Of a stretch of 64,000 nt of DNA, positions 45,714-57,622 are shown in pieces; position 1 is the first letter of the stretch; each line of letters opens with the position of its first letter. The translations under genes were made by a program, and so were the position numbers. Source of the DNA: Mesomycoplasma molare (lineage in GTDB: Bacteria; Bacillota_I; Bacilli_A; Mycoplasmatales; Metamycoplasmataceae). The DNA lies in assembly GCF_024918955.1 (NCBI RefSeq), contig NZ_CP103423.1, forward strand, positions 124,001 through 188,000, in the 5' to 3' direction. Below the pieces are notes generated by a model. It saw nothing but the letters and a program-made list of their open reading frames with translations, was not told the origin of the DNA and did not search any database.

Positions 45714-46805
45714 ATGGCAAAAAGAGATTATTATGAAGTATTAGGTGTTGATAAAAATGCTACTGAAAAAGATATTAAAATAGCTTATAGAAAATTAGCT
45801 ATGAAATATCATCCAGATAAAAACAAAGAGTCAGATGCTGAAGAAAAATTCAAAGAAGTTAATGAAGCATATGAAATTTTATCAGATTCTCAAAAAAGAC
45901 AACAATATGATGAATATGGCCATGATGCCTTTGATCCTAATAGAACTGCTGGTTTTGGTGATTTTGGTTTTGGTGGCTTTAGTGATTTTTTTGGAGATAT
46001 TTTTGGAGGATCTAAAAGATCAAGAAGTAGTAATTATCCCGAAGATGGTAATGACTATAAAATGGAATATACTATCTCCTTTATTGATTCTATTTTAGGT
46101 ACAGAAATAAAAAGAAAATTTGAAAAATATTCTACTTGCTCACATTGTCAAGGTACAGGAGCAGAGTCATTTAATGACATATCAACTTGTTCAACATGTA
46201 ATGGATCAGGTACAATGACACAAGTAATAAGAACCCCTTTTGGTTCAATACAAAACAGTAAAACATGTTCAACATGTAAAGGAAAAGGGAAACAAGTTAC
46301 TAAATTATGTCATTTATGTCAAGGTAAAGGTTTAATGAAAGAAGCTAAAGAATTAACAGTTTCTATTCCTGCAGGAATTAAAGATGGTCAATCTATTGTC
46401 TTAAACGGATATGGTGGACCAGGTAAAAATGGAGGAATGAATGGTGATCTTTACATTGAAATAAATGTTAGAGAACATAAACATTACATAAGAACCGGTG
46501 ATGATATTCATTTAACAGTTCCTGTTTCTATAACAGATATTATTGCTGAAAATGAAATTGATATTCCTACACCTTATGGAATTGAAAAATTAAAAATGAA
46601 TAATTCTTATAAATCAGGTGACATCTTAACCATAAAAAACAAAGGTGCAAAAAACCCTAAAAATCCTAATATCAAAGGCAATATGAAAGTGCATATTCAA
46701 TTAAATGTTCCAAAATTATCTAAAAACGAACAAAAAGAACTAATAAAAATTTTAAACAGTACAAATGATGAAATTAAAAGAAAATGATTAAAGGATTTTG
46801 AATAA
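45714..46805 (+). CDS. dnaJ: Chaperone DnaJ
   Basis: 363 residues. J domain (residues 1-70, HPD in YHPDKN), Gly/Phe-rich region (about 78-100), four zinc-binding CxxCxGxG repeats ([32 protein letters not shown]) and the C-terminal substrate-binding domain. Stimulates DnaK ATPase. Controlled by CIRCE. No ribosome-binding site; the 5' leader would be about 16 bases. A weak AAGTATTT/AAATACTT hairpin (46816-46860) may end its transcript. Confidence 0.97.
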
Positions 46806-46995
46806 AAATAAATTAAGTATTTATATAAGATAACATTTTAAGCTCAAAATACTTAGTTTATTTTTTTTATTTTAACTTTGATTAAAAAAAATTAAAAATT
46901 ATTTAAATTTTTACACTTTTTTTAATAAGTTATCTAATTAAAAAAATAATAAATAGTATAATTTTAATATTAATTATTTAATTTAAAGGAGTATT

Positions 46996-48096
46996 ATGGA
47001 ATTCAAATTCATCAAACCGGGAAAAGTTATGTTTTCCAAAAACGATTTAATTCGTTTTTTAGATATAGATGGAAAATTAATTGATCCTAAAAATGAACCA
47101 AAATTAACAAAAGAACAACTTATTAAAGCTTATAAATTTATGGTTTTATCTAGAAGACAAGATGAATACATGACACAATTACAAAGACAAGGTAGAATGC
47201 TAACTTTTGCCCCAAATTTTGGTGAAGAAGCATTACAAGTAGCAGCAGCTATGTCTTTAGAAAAGGATGATTGATTTGTCCCAGCATTTAGATCTAATGC
47301 CACAATGTTATATATGGGTATGTCAGTTAAAAACCAAATGTTATATTGAAATGGTAATGAAAGAGGTAGCGTATCACCAAATGGTGTAAATCTTTTACCT
47401 ATTAATATCCCTATAGCAACACAATGTTCTCATGCAGCAGGAATTGCATATGCTGCAAAATTAATGAAAAAACCTATTATTTCTATGTCATTTATAGGAA
47501 ACGGTGGAACAGCTGAAGGAGAATTTTATGAAGCTATAAATACATCCGCTATTTGAAAATGACCTTCAGTTTTTTGTGTTAATAATAACCAATGATCAAT
47601 TTCTACACCTGAACATTTAGAAACAGGATCTGAAACAATAGCTGCTAAAGCTGCAGCTGCAGGAATTCCTGGGGTTAGAGTTGATGGAAATGATTTATTA
47701 GCTTCATATGCGGTAATTAAAGAAGCTGTTGATTATGCAAGAGCTGGAAATGGACCAGTTGTTGTGGAATTTGTGACTTGAAGACAAGGACCTCATACAA
47801 CTAGTGATAATCCAAGAATTTATAGAACAGTTGAACAAGAAAAAGAAAATGAAAAATGAGAACCTATGCATCGTATAGAAAATTATTTAGAGTTTAAAGG
47901 TTTTCTAACTAAAGAAGAAAAAGAAAAAATTTGAGAAGAAGCTTTAAATCAAGTGAAAGATGCATATCAAGAGTCATTAAAAGAACTTGAAGTAGATATA
48001 AATGAAGTTTTTGATTACACTTATGAAAAATTAACACCTGAGTTAGAAGAACAAAAAGCAGAAGCACTATTGTATTACGCAAAGGAGAATAAATAA
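46996..48096 (+). CDS. pdhA: Pyruvate dehydrogenase E1 alpha subunit
   Basis: 366 residues, thiamine-diphosphate enzyme that decarboxylates pyruvate. TPP motif SFIGNGGTAEGEFYEAIN ... CVNNNQW (GDG-to-NN type, here GNG), the phosphorylation-loop region GPHTTSDNPRIYR, and SRRQDEYMTQLQRQGR. Ribosome-binding site AAAGGAG. TAATG overlap with pdhB. Confidence 0.95.
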
Positions 48097-49094
48097 TGAG
48101 CAAAAAAATTGAATTAAATAATATAGGTGCCGTTACTCATGCTATTGATTTAATGATGGAAAAGGATGATAGAGTAGTTCTTTGAGGTCAAGATGCCGGG
48201 TTCGAAGGTGGTGTGTTTAGAGCAACTGAAGGATTACAAAAAAAATATGGTGTTGAAAGAGTTTGAGATACACCAATTGCCGAAGCTTCAATGATGGGGA
48301 TAGGAGTAGGGGCTGCTCTATTTGGTTTAAAACCAATAGTGGAAATGCAATTTCAAGGATTTTCATACCCTGCTTTTCAGCAATTAATGACTCACGCTGC
48401 TAGATATAGAAATAGATCAAGAGGAAGATTTACAGTTCCTTTAGTTTTAAGAATGCCAATGGCAGGAGGTGTTAGGGCTTTAGAACATCACTCTGAAGCT
48501 ATCGAAGCTATGTTTGCTCACGTTCCTGGATTAAAAGTTGTTATGCCTTCTACTCCTTATGATACAAAAGGATTAATGATTGCTGCGATTAATGATCCAG
48601 ATCCTGTTGTGTTTTTAGAACCTAAAAAAATATATCGTTCATTTAAACAAGAAATACCTGCAGAAGCTTATGAAGTTCCAATTGGAAAAGCCAATGTATT
48701 ATTAGAAGGAAATGATTTAACTTTAGTAACATATGGAGCACAAGTTCATGACTCAATCGAAGCTATAAAGAAAATTATGAGTACTAATCCTGAAATAAGT
48801 GTTGAATTAATTGATTTAAGAACTATAAAACCTATCGATACAGAAACTATAATTAATTCTGTTAAAAAAACAGGAAGACTTTTAGTTGTTCATGAAGCAG
48901 TAAAATCATTTTCTGTTTCAGCTGAAATTATAACTAGAGTAAATGAAAAAGCGTTTGAATATTTAAAAGCTCCTTTAACAAGATTAACAGGTTATGATAT
49001 TACAGTCCCTTTAGCTAGAGGTGAAAAATATCACGCTATTGACAGTGACAAAATAGTTAAAAAAATTAAAGAAGTTGTAGAATTTAAATTCTAA
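48096..49094 (+). CDS. pdhB: Pyruvate dehydrogenase E1 beta subunit
   Basis: 332 residues, transketolase-like partner of PdhA. WGQDAGFEGGVFRAT, DTPIAEASMMGIGVGAAL, MQFQGFSYPAFQQL, RMPMAGGVRALEHHSE and VVHEAVKSFSVSAEI are all conserved. Start ATG shares its A with the pdhA stop codon. Confidence 0.96.
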
Positions 49095-49107
49095 AAGAAA
49101 GGAAAAT

Positions 49108-49998
49108 ATGAATAAAATTATTTCTACTCCATTAGCTAGAGCATTGGCTTCAAAAATGGGTATTGATATAACTCAAGTAAAAGGATCAGGTCCTTTTGGA
49201 AGAATCTTAAAAGAAGATGTAGCAAACTTCAAAGAATCACCAGTTTTAGAAAATAAGGTTGTTGAACAAAAAACTAGCCAAACTACAACTAGTTCATTAG
49301 ACGGTAAAAGAGAAAAAGTTACTCCAATTAGAAAAGCGATCGCAAAAGCGATGATTAATTCTAGAGATTCTGTAGCATACTTTAGTTTAGTAAATGAAAT
49401 TGACATGACTAAATTATGAGATTTAAGAAAATTAATAGTTGAAGATGTACAAAAATCTACAGGTGTTAAATTAACATTTTTACCTTATATAGCAAAAGCA
49501 ATTTTAATCGCTTTAAAAGAATTTCCAATATTAGCAGCTAAATATGATGAAGCAACATCAGAAATTGTTTATCCAACTACTTTAAATTTAGGAATTGCAG
49601 TCGATACAGAAGCTGGTTTAATGGTTCCTGTAGTAAAAAATTCTCAAGAATTAACTATTTTAGAACTATCTAAAGAAATATCTAGATTAGCATTAGCTGC
49701 TAGAGATAGAAAAATTAAACCAAATGAAATGTCAGGCGGATCATTTACTATTACTAACTATGGATCTGTAGGAGCATTGTTTGGAACTCCTGTTATAAAT
49801 TATCCAGAATTAGCTATTGCAGGTGTAGGTTCCATAGTGGATCGTCCAGTAGTTAAAAATGGAGCTATAGTTCCAGGAAAAGTTATGAATTTAACTGTTT
49901 CAGCTGACCATAGATGAATTGATGGAGCAACTGTAGGTAGATTTGCGACAAGAGTAAAAGAATTATTAGAAAAACCAGAAATTTTAGGAGTTTTATAA
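49108..49998 (+). CDS. pdhC: Pyruvate dehydrogenase E2, acetyltransferase lacking a lipoyl domain
   Basis: 296 residues. It begins directly with the peripheral-subunit-binding domain (STPLARALASKMGIDITQVKG ... RILKEDV, residues 6-40), then a linker and the catalytic acetyltransferase domain, with the active-site motif SADHRWIDG near the C-terminus (His and Asp of HxxxD). The usual N-terminal lipoyl domain is absent; the only lipoyl domain of the complex is at the start of E3 (pdhD). AAAGGAAA ribosome-binding site. Confidence 0.93.
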
Positions 49999-49999
49999 G

Positions 50000-51838
50000 A
50001 TGCATAAGTTCAAATTCGCAGATATAGGTGAAGGGCTACATGAGGGAGTTGTAGCAGAAATTTATAAAAAAGAAGGAGATATGGTCAATGAAGGAGATTC
50101 TTTATTTTCTGTAGAAACAGATAAAGTTACTTCTGATATTCCTTCTCCTGCTACAGGAAAAATTGTTAAAGTTTTAATGTCTGTAGGAGACACTATTCAC
50201 GTAGGTCAAGAAATTTATCACATAGATGATGGAAGTAGTGATCAAGAAGAAGTCAAAGAAGAGAAAAAAGATGAACAACCTGCAGAAGGTGGAGCTTCTG
50301 TAGTTGGTGAAGTAAAAGTTTCAAATCAATTATTTGACTTATCTTCTTTAAAAAGACCTGCTGTATCAAATTCAGAACCAAAAGAAGAAAAATCTTCTTC
50401 TATCAATAACACCTCTAATTCTAATAAAGAAAAAGGTAAAGAATTTACAGGAAAAATTGAAGAAGAATTTGATGTAATAGTTATTGGATCGGGTCCTGGA
50501 GGTTATTTAGCAGCAGAAGAAGCTGGTGCCGCTGGTTTAAAAACTTTAATTATTGAAAAAGAATTTTGAGGTGGGGTTTGTTTAAATGTAGGATGTATTC
50601 CAACTAAAGCCTTATTAAAAACTACAGAAATTTTACATTATGTAAAACACGCTTCAGAATATGGTTTAATCGGAAATTTTGATGCTAAAATCGATTGAAC
50701 AAAAATGCACAATAAAAAAACAGAAGTTGTACAACAATTAACTTCAGGTGTTCAAGCTTTAATGAGAATGAATAAAGTAAAAATGATTTTCGGAGAAGCA
50801 AAATTTGTTGGAGCACATGAGCTACAAGTTGAAGGCAAAGTTTATAAAGGGAAAAATATCATTATTGCAACGGGTTCTAGTGATAGAAAAATTCCTTTAC
50901 CAGGTTTTGATAAAGGGTATGAAGAAGGAAAATTAATAACTTCAAAAGAAGCAATTAATTTAGATAAAAAACCAAAATCATTAACAATTATTGGTGGTGG
51001 TGTTATCGGGGTTGAATTTGCTCAAGTGTTTGCTTCTGCAGGTACAAAAGTTACAATAATTCAAAATTTACCAACTATATTAGGAATGTTAGATAAAGAT
51101 ATTATCAAACAAGTATCAAATGACTTAAAAGAATTGAATGTTGAAGTAATCACAAATGCTAATACTACAAAATATGAAAAAGGTAAAATTTTCTATGAAG
51201 TTAATGGAAAAGAAGAATCTATTAAATCTGATTTAGTATTAGTCTCTGTTGGTAGAGTTCCTGAATCTCTAGGATTAGAAGAAGTAGGAATAAAACTTGG
51301 AAGCAGAAAAGAATTAGTTGTTGATGAATTCTGTCAAACAAACATCGAAGGTGTATATGGAATTGGAGATGTTGTAGGACAAGCTATGCTTGCGCATGTT
51401 GCATACCGTCATGCGGTTGTTGCAGTTTCAAATATTTTAAATAAAAAGGTTAAATACTCATCTAGAACTGTACCAGCATGTATTTATACACACCCTGAAA
51501 TCGCTGTAGTTGGTTTAACTGAAGAACAAGCTAAAGCTGAGGGAAAAGATTTTGTTGTCGCAAAACATCAATTTACTTTTGTTGGTAAGGCCTTAGCCGC
51601 ACATGAATCAAAAGGTTTTGCTAAATTTATAATCGATAAAGAATTTGGAGAAATTATAGGTTGTCATATAATAGGAGCGGCAGCTACTGATTTAATTTCA
51701 GAAATAGTTCTAGCTATGGATTTAGAATCAACTATTTATGATATAGCTTCAACTATTCACCCTCACCCTACATTTAGTGAAATTCTTTGAGAAGCAGCGA
51801 GAAACGCAGTTCACCAATTAAATAAATTAAAAAAATAA
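50000..51838 (+). CDS. pdhD: Dihydrolipoamide dehydrogenase E3 with N-terminal lipoyl domain
   Basis: 612 residues. Residues 1-78 are a lipoyl domain ([20 protein letters not shown]; lipoyl Lys K42 in ETDKVTSD); residues 80-150 a Glu/Ser/Lys linker; then the flavoprotein: [17 protein letters not shown], redox-active disulfide CLNVGC, NAD site [17 protein letters not shown] and the C-terminal [10 protein letters not shown] with catalytic His-Glu. Starts 1 base after the pdhC stop. Confidence 0.96.
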
Positions 51839-51846
51839 ATGTTATT

Positions 51847-51885
51847 AAAAGCAACTGTTTGTTAAAGGGTTGCTTTTTTTATTTA
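51847..51885 (+). terminator. Intrinsic terminator after pdhD
   Basis: AAAAGCAAC (51847-51855) and GTTGCTTTT around a 13-base loop, then T. Confidence 0.85.
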
Positions 51886-51893
51886 AAAATAAA

Positions 51894-51930
51894 GAAAAAT
51901 CTCAACTTTTGTAAGTTAAGATTTTCGTTT
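51894..51930 (-). terminator. Intrinsic terminator of pgk
   Basis: On the minus strand AAAATCTTAACTT pairs with AAGTTGAGATTTT (one G-T) followed by T residues, about 20 bases after the pgk stop. Confidence 0.75.
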
Positions 51931-51950
51931 TATAAATTTTTAATTGTTAA

Positions 51951-53144
51951 TTATTTATCTTGAATTGACTTAATTCCAGGAAGTTCTTTACCTTCTAAAA
52001 ATTCAATAGAAGCACCACCACCTGTAGAAACATGACTAAATGCTTGTTCAAAACCTAATGATTCAACAGCGGCAACAGAATCACCACCACCTATTACAGA
52101 ATAAGCATCTGATAATTTGTAAATTGCTTTAGCAACTTCTTCTGTTCCATATTTAAAATTAGAAAATTCTGTTACACCCATTGGTCCGTTTCAAAGCACA
52201 GTTTTAGCATTCTCTAATTCTTTTTTAAATAATTCTATAGAATATTTATCTATATCTAATCCCATAGTTCCGTCAAGAATTTGTAAAGGATTATTTTTAT
52301 TTACTATTCTTTCTTGATCTTCAAAAGATTTACCTGTAGCATGATCAACTGGCAATACAATTTTATCTTTATATTTTTCTAAATATTCTTTAGCTAAATC
52401 GATTTTATCTTCTTCAACTAAAGAATTACCAATATTAAAGCCTAAAGCTTTATTAAATGTATAAGCCATACCTCCGCCGATAATAACTTTATCAGCTTTT
52501 TCTAATAGTGAAGATACCACGCCGATTTTGTCTGAAATTTTAGCCCCACCAATAATAGCAACAAATGGTCTTTCTGGTTTATCTAAAACTTTAGAAAGAG
52601 CGCTAACTTCTTTTTCTAATAAATAACCCATAGCTGATTCTTTTATATTTGAAGCAATACCAACGTTTGAAGCATGCGCTCTATGAGCAGTTCCAAAAGC
52701 ATCGTTAATGAAAACATCACCTAATGAAGCTCAATATTTCCCTAATTCTGGGTTATTTTTTGATTCAGCTTTATCATTTAAATCTTCAAATCTAGTATTT
52801 TCAAATAATAGTATTTGACCATTTTTCATTTTGTCAATAGCTTTTTCTAATTTTTTACCTCTAGTTTCATTAATAAATATAACTTCTTGATTTAGTTGCT
52901 TAGATAATTCAATTGCTACAATTTCTAAAGATTTTTTTTCTTTATCCGCTTCTTCTTTGATTCTACCTAAATGAGAAAAAACAATAGCTTTTCCTCCTTC
53001 ATTAATAACTTTTTTGATTGTCGGTAAAGAAGAAATAATTCTTTTTAATGAAGTAATTTTTCCATTTTTAATTGGAACATTAAAATCCACTCTAATTAAT
53101 ACTTTTTTACCATTTAATTGTAGATCATCTATTGTTTTTTTCAT
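51951..53144 (-). CDS. pgk: Phosphoglycerate kinase
   Basis: 397 residues; makes ATP and 3-phosphoglycerate from 1,3-bisphosphoglycerate. [59 protein letters not shown] and [11 protein letters not shown] are present. Lies alone on the minus strand between pdh and opp. UGA codons read as Trp at the conserved W before ASLGDVF and before NGPMG. Confidence 0.97.
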
Positions 53145-53292
53145 TTTTCTCCTATTTTGTTAATTATTTTATTAATTATAATTATAAAACTTTTTATATT
53201 AATTATTTAGTTTTTTAAGCCATTTTTTCTTAAAACAAAAACAAATTAATAGAGGAAGAAAAAATAATAATTTTTATTTTTTTAAAAAAATG

Positions 53293-53298
53293 TATAAT
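53293..53298 (+). promoter_or_regulatory. -10 element of the opp leader
   Basis: TATAAT 40 bases before the leader ORF ATG; the -35 region is T-rich without a clear hexamer. Confidence 0.5.
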
Positions 53299-53332
53299 AT
53301 AAACGTTATATTTTAAAATTACAAGGAGTAAA

Positions 53333-53425
53333 ATGAAAGCATTTATTATTAAACGTATCAATAAAATTATTGTTTTTAAGATGTTTAAAAACGATGTTTT
53401 TTCATTTGATTTCTTAACAAAATAG
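53333..53425 (+). CDS. Short leader ORF upstream of oppA
   Basis: 30 codons, MKAFIIKRINKIIVFKMF...LTK, rich in Ile, Phe and Lys, with a strong AAGGAG ribosome-binding site 7 bases before the ATG. It sits between the promoter (53293) and a strong terminator (53443-53493) that precedes oppA. The good start signals argue that it is translated. It may act as a leader peptide controlling read-through, or be a small cationic membrane-active peptide. No family recognised. Confidence 0.5.
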   Translation: MKAFIIKRINKIIVFKMFKNDVFSFDFLTK

Positions 53426-53442
53426 TTTTTAACTTTTTTAAT

Positions 53443-53493
53443 AAAAAACTCTTATAAGAATCGGATGAAACTGGTTTTTATAAGAGTTTTTTT
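53443..53493 (+). terminator. Terminator/attenuator upstream of oppA
   Basis: Perfect 15-bp stem AAAAAACTCTTATAA / TTATAAGAGTTTTTT, 20-base loop, T run. Located after the leader ORF and 24 bases before the oppA ATG. Confidence 0.85.
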
Positions 53494-53516
53494 AAAAAAG
53501 TTAAGGAAAGGAAAAA

Positions 53517-56500
53517 ATGAAAAAAAAGAGATTATTATTTGGTCTTGGCGGAATTTCGGTTAGTTGTTTGAGTGTTGCAACTTTAATTTCTTGTTCTCAA
53601 ATTCAACCACATTATGATAGACAAGAATTAAGTTTCATTTCTAATATAGCTAATTCAGGTCAAAAAAAATTCGATCATGATTTTACAACAAAATTATCTT
53701 CTATAACTATAGAGAATAGTTATATAACAACTGCAAACCTTTTTGCTACAGTTACAGAAGGAGAACCGGAGTTTGAGGCTATATCAAATCCTAATTCTAG
53801 TCAAAAATACGAAGAAAAAGAATATAGAATTGTAAAACCTTCATATTCTTGAACTAGTTTAATCTTGGCTGGAACAGTTTTTGTAACAGATGAAAATGGA
53901 ACAATTAGCGAATTTGACAATGACAATCATGAAATAGGATATTTAGCAGAAGGTGAAAAACCATCAGATTCTATTGTTATTTTATCCTCTAATGATCCTA
54001 GATCAATAAATAGTGAAAATTTTAAAAAGAAACTAGAAACTGCTACAAAAATTCAAATCGCTATTAAAAAAGACATTCCGTGAGTAAAGTATAACGGTGA
54101 AAAAAGTGAATATAACGTTGAATTAAAAGATTTTGTTTATGGATGAAATAGAAAATTACTTTTTGATACAGAATACAGACATCAAAAAGGTGGATCTAGT
54201 CAAATAGATGAAGAATTAATTAGATTATATTCATTGAGTTCTGGAAGTAACTTCGACCCTTCAAACCACGTTTCTAATGATTATTTATTTAAAGTTTTTG
54301 GTATTGATAAAAAAAATTTCCCTTCAGAAGATAAATTTATTCAAAAAGTAGAAGGAAAAGAAGAAAGTGCTTTAACCTTTAATAAATTAGATAGTCAAAA
54401 AGCTAATTTTAATGAATTATTTCAAAAAATATTAGTTGATTCTACATATTTTTCACCTGTACCTCATAAATTTATAGATAAGAAAAATAGTGAATCAAAA
54501 ACCACAGTCGAAGGTAAAGAATATGGTCAATTTCAAGAAACAGATGATGCATTAAAATATGCTTATTACTGATATGGTAAAGATTATGACAATGATGCAT
54601 TATATGCTTCTCCTTATTTACCTTTAAATCTTTCAGTAGATAGAACTGTTTATATAAGAAATAATTATTATGCAGAAACAGGGTGAAAAGCAAAAGAAGA
54701 AACTGCAGTTAAAAAGATAACAAGAAGATATAATCTTTATCCTGATGCAGTGCAATTTAATAATGCTCAATTTAATAATTATCTAGAAGGAACACTTTCT
54801 GTTTTACCATATAGTAACTTATCTGACTCTAACAAAGCAATCATTTATAATGATATTTCTCAAATTCATTTTAGAACCTCTCCTGATAAAGGAAAATTAA
54901 AAGGATCTTTAATAAGAGATTTAGTTCCAGGAGCGAGAGATTTATTAAAACCAGGAACAGACTTTAATAATGGTTTTGCAGAAAAAAAATATTATTTTAA
55001 TGATAATTATGCAAAATTAGCTTTTGGTAGTTCGATAGAAGAACTTGCAAAAGGTAAGGCACAATTAGGAAAAACTTTATTTAGTCTTAAATCTTTAGCT
55101 TTTAGAACAATAATAGATTCAGTTTGAAATACTTACTCTTATATAAGAGAAAATTCTAAAACAGCAATTCCTTGAATTTCTATTTTATCACCAGATAATA
55201 AGTTAGGTGGAAGCGAATTAAATAATAAAACAGCAAGAGAAGAATATGAAAATATTAATACTCTTTTTGCTTTAAATTCAAATGGAGAAAAATTTTATTC
55301 TAAAACAATAGAGGAAGAAAGAAAACAATTTTTAAATAATCTAAGTTCTAAAGCTACCCAATATCAAGCGCCTAATATAGAAGTTTTAAAAGCGGAATTA
55401 AAGAAAATCTTAGATGATTTTTATAAAGAAAATAATTTAGATGCAAGTAAGGATAAAGTAGAGTTTTCTCTATCTAATAGATATAGAAATGAAGCAGCGC
55501 AAAAGATTTCTTCATTAGACGAAGTTGTAAAACTCTTAAATTCATTAGACCCAAGATTAAAAGTAAATTCTCAATCAAAATTTGAAAATCAAGATATTTG
55601 AAATGTATTGATTTTAGGATTAGGTAATTCTCAAATCGGTGGATGATCTAATGACTATGATGGATCCGGAACAATTTTTGATGGTTTACCTCAAATGGAT
55701 GGGAATCCTATTTATTTAGCTATTGCTCACTTCGCTTCTTTAAATGAAAATGATGTTTTAGTTAAAAGTTTTCCTGAATTTAAAAAATATGCAGATAAAT
55801 TTAAAGAGGCATTTGAAGAACAAAGATTAAAAAATGAAAATGATTCTTATGGTTGAGTAGAATTTGCTGAATGAATTAATGCAACAAACTCTAGTGATGC
55901 TCATTATCAAGATATTCAATACGAGTATGAATATGAAAAAAATTCAGACGGAACACCTTTAAATGTTGATGAAGAAGGTAATGCGGTACCAAAACTTGAT
56001 GAAAATAATCAAAAAATATATGTTTTCACAGGTGAAGGAACTGAAAAAAAACCTGTTTGAAGTCAAAAATATAAATGAGTTTTAAATGAAACAACTAAAA
56101 AATATGAAAAACAAACTGTAGAAAGAAAAGCGATAGGTGGAAACAAAATTTCTCTTTATATTTCTACACCTATCTTTACTGACGAAAAAAGTACATTAAA
56201 ATTTAAAGATGAAACATTAGTTCAAACATTTGAAGAAAATGGACAAAAAGTTCAAAAGGTATTTAGTCATTCAAGAAATAAATGAGTTAATGCTACAAAA
56301 CCGTATGAATTTAACGAATATTCTGCCATCTTTAATTTAAATTACCAATCAAGTATTACAAATGATCAAATAATAGAATTAGCTAAAGAATTGAGAGTGC
56401 TTTCTGGTTTTGTTCCAGAAATTGATTTATCTACAAATTCTAATGTACCTTCTATAAGTATTTGAAATAAAAAAATAGAAATCCCACTAACTCAAGAAAA

Positions 56501-56546
56501 TTTTATAAATTATGGAAATATTTCTATTAAGAAAGGAGAAAAATAG
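53517..56546 (+). CDS. oppA: Oligopeptide ABC transporter substrate-binding lipoprotein OppA
   Basis: 1009 residues, the large mycoplasma form. Lipoprotein signal (MKKKRLLFGLGGISVSCLSV, lipobox ATLISC with C26). The mature part is a long, diverged substrate-binding domain with many aromatic and Asp/Asn residues; its identity rests mostly on being first in oppABCDF. Mycoplasma OppA proteins of this size have also been reported as surface ATPases and adhesins; I did not find a clear Walker A motif here. Its stop shares a base with the oppB GTG. Strong AAGGAAAGG ribosome-binding site. Confidence 0.85.
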
Positions 56547-57622
56547 TGTTTAAATATTTTTTAAAAAGACTAGGATTAGCCTTAATCACCTTTTTAATTA
56601 TTATTTTTATAGTTTATGTTTTACAAGTTTCTTTTGGGAAAAATCCTTTTAGTGAACAAGGATTGAAAGATGCTGCTAATAAATTAAGTGGTGGAGATCC
56701 TTCAAAAAAAATAGATCCTTTAGTATTTTATGGATTTGATAAAAATGCAGTAATTAGATTTTGACTTTGACTAACTAATTTTGTTTCAGGGGATGTAGGT
56801 ATAATTTATAGTGACACAACAGAATATAGTCATCAAATACCAAAATTATTTTTTGAACCATTAAAATGAACTGTTGCAGTTTCATTGCCAGCATTTATTT
56901 TAAGTGTAATTTTAGGAGTATCATTAGGTGTTATAGCTGCATATAATAGAGGAAAATGAATTGACAGTGCAATAACTTTCTTTGTTACACTCTTTGTAGC
57001 ATTACCTGCATTTGTTATTGCTCCTATAATAGTTTTAATAACTTCTCAAGCAGGACTACCATTTGAATTTAAAGATCCTAGAGATGTACCTGTTGATATT
57101 ACAGTCGCTTCGTTAATTACACCTATATTAGTATTTACACTTTCTTCGTTGGCTGGATATACTATTTTCGTTAGAAATCAAGTTGTAACAGTTTTAACTT
57201 CTAACCAAGTATTAATTGCTAAGTCTAAAGGGCTTTCAAAGTGAAATATATTTAAAAAACATGTTTTAAGAAATGCTTCTGTTATTTTAGTAGGAACTAT
57301 TATGTTTTCATATATAGGTCTTTTATCAGGAAGTATTATTCTAGAAAAATTCTTTAGAATCCCAGGTTCTTCATCAATAATAGTTAGTTACACTGAAAAT
57401 GGAGAAATAAATGTTATCATGTTTTCTTTAGTATTTTTCACTTCATTATCTATGATAACATTAATATTTGTTGATATGTCTTATGCATGAATGGACCCGA
57501 GAATTAAAATTGCCAATTCTGAAAATTCTAAAAACTATTTCGTATTATTTAAAAAATATTTACAAAGAAATAAAACATTAAAAACAATTAATTTAGCTTC
57601 AAATAATAAAGGAGGAGAATAA
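56546..57622 (+). CDS. oppB: Oligopeptide ABC transporter permease OppB
   Basis: 358 residues, six membrane segments. N-terminal FKYFLKRLGLALITFLIII, the EAA-type loop LIAKSKGLSKWNIFKKHVLRNA and the C-terminal GSIILEKFFRIPGSSSI are typical of OppB/DppB. Start GTG 56546 overlaps the oppA stop (TAGTG); AAGAAAGGAG precedes it. Overlaps oppC by one base. Confidence 0.93.
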
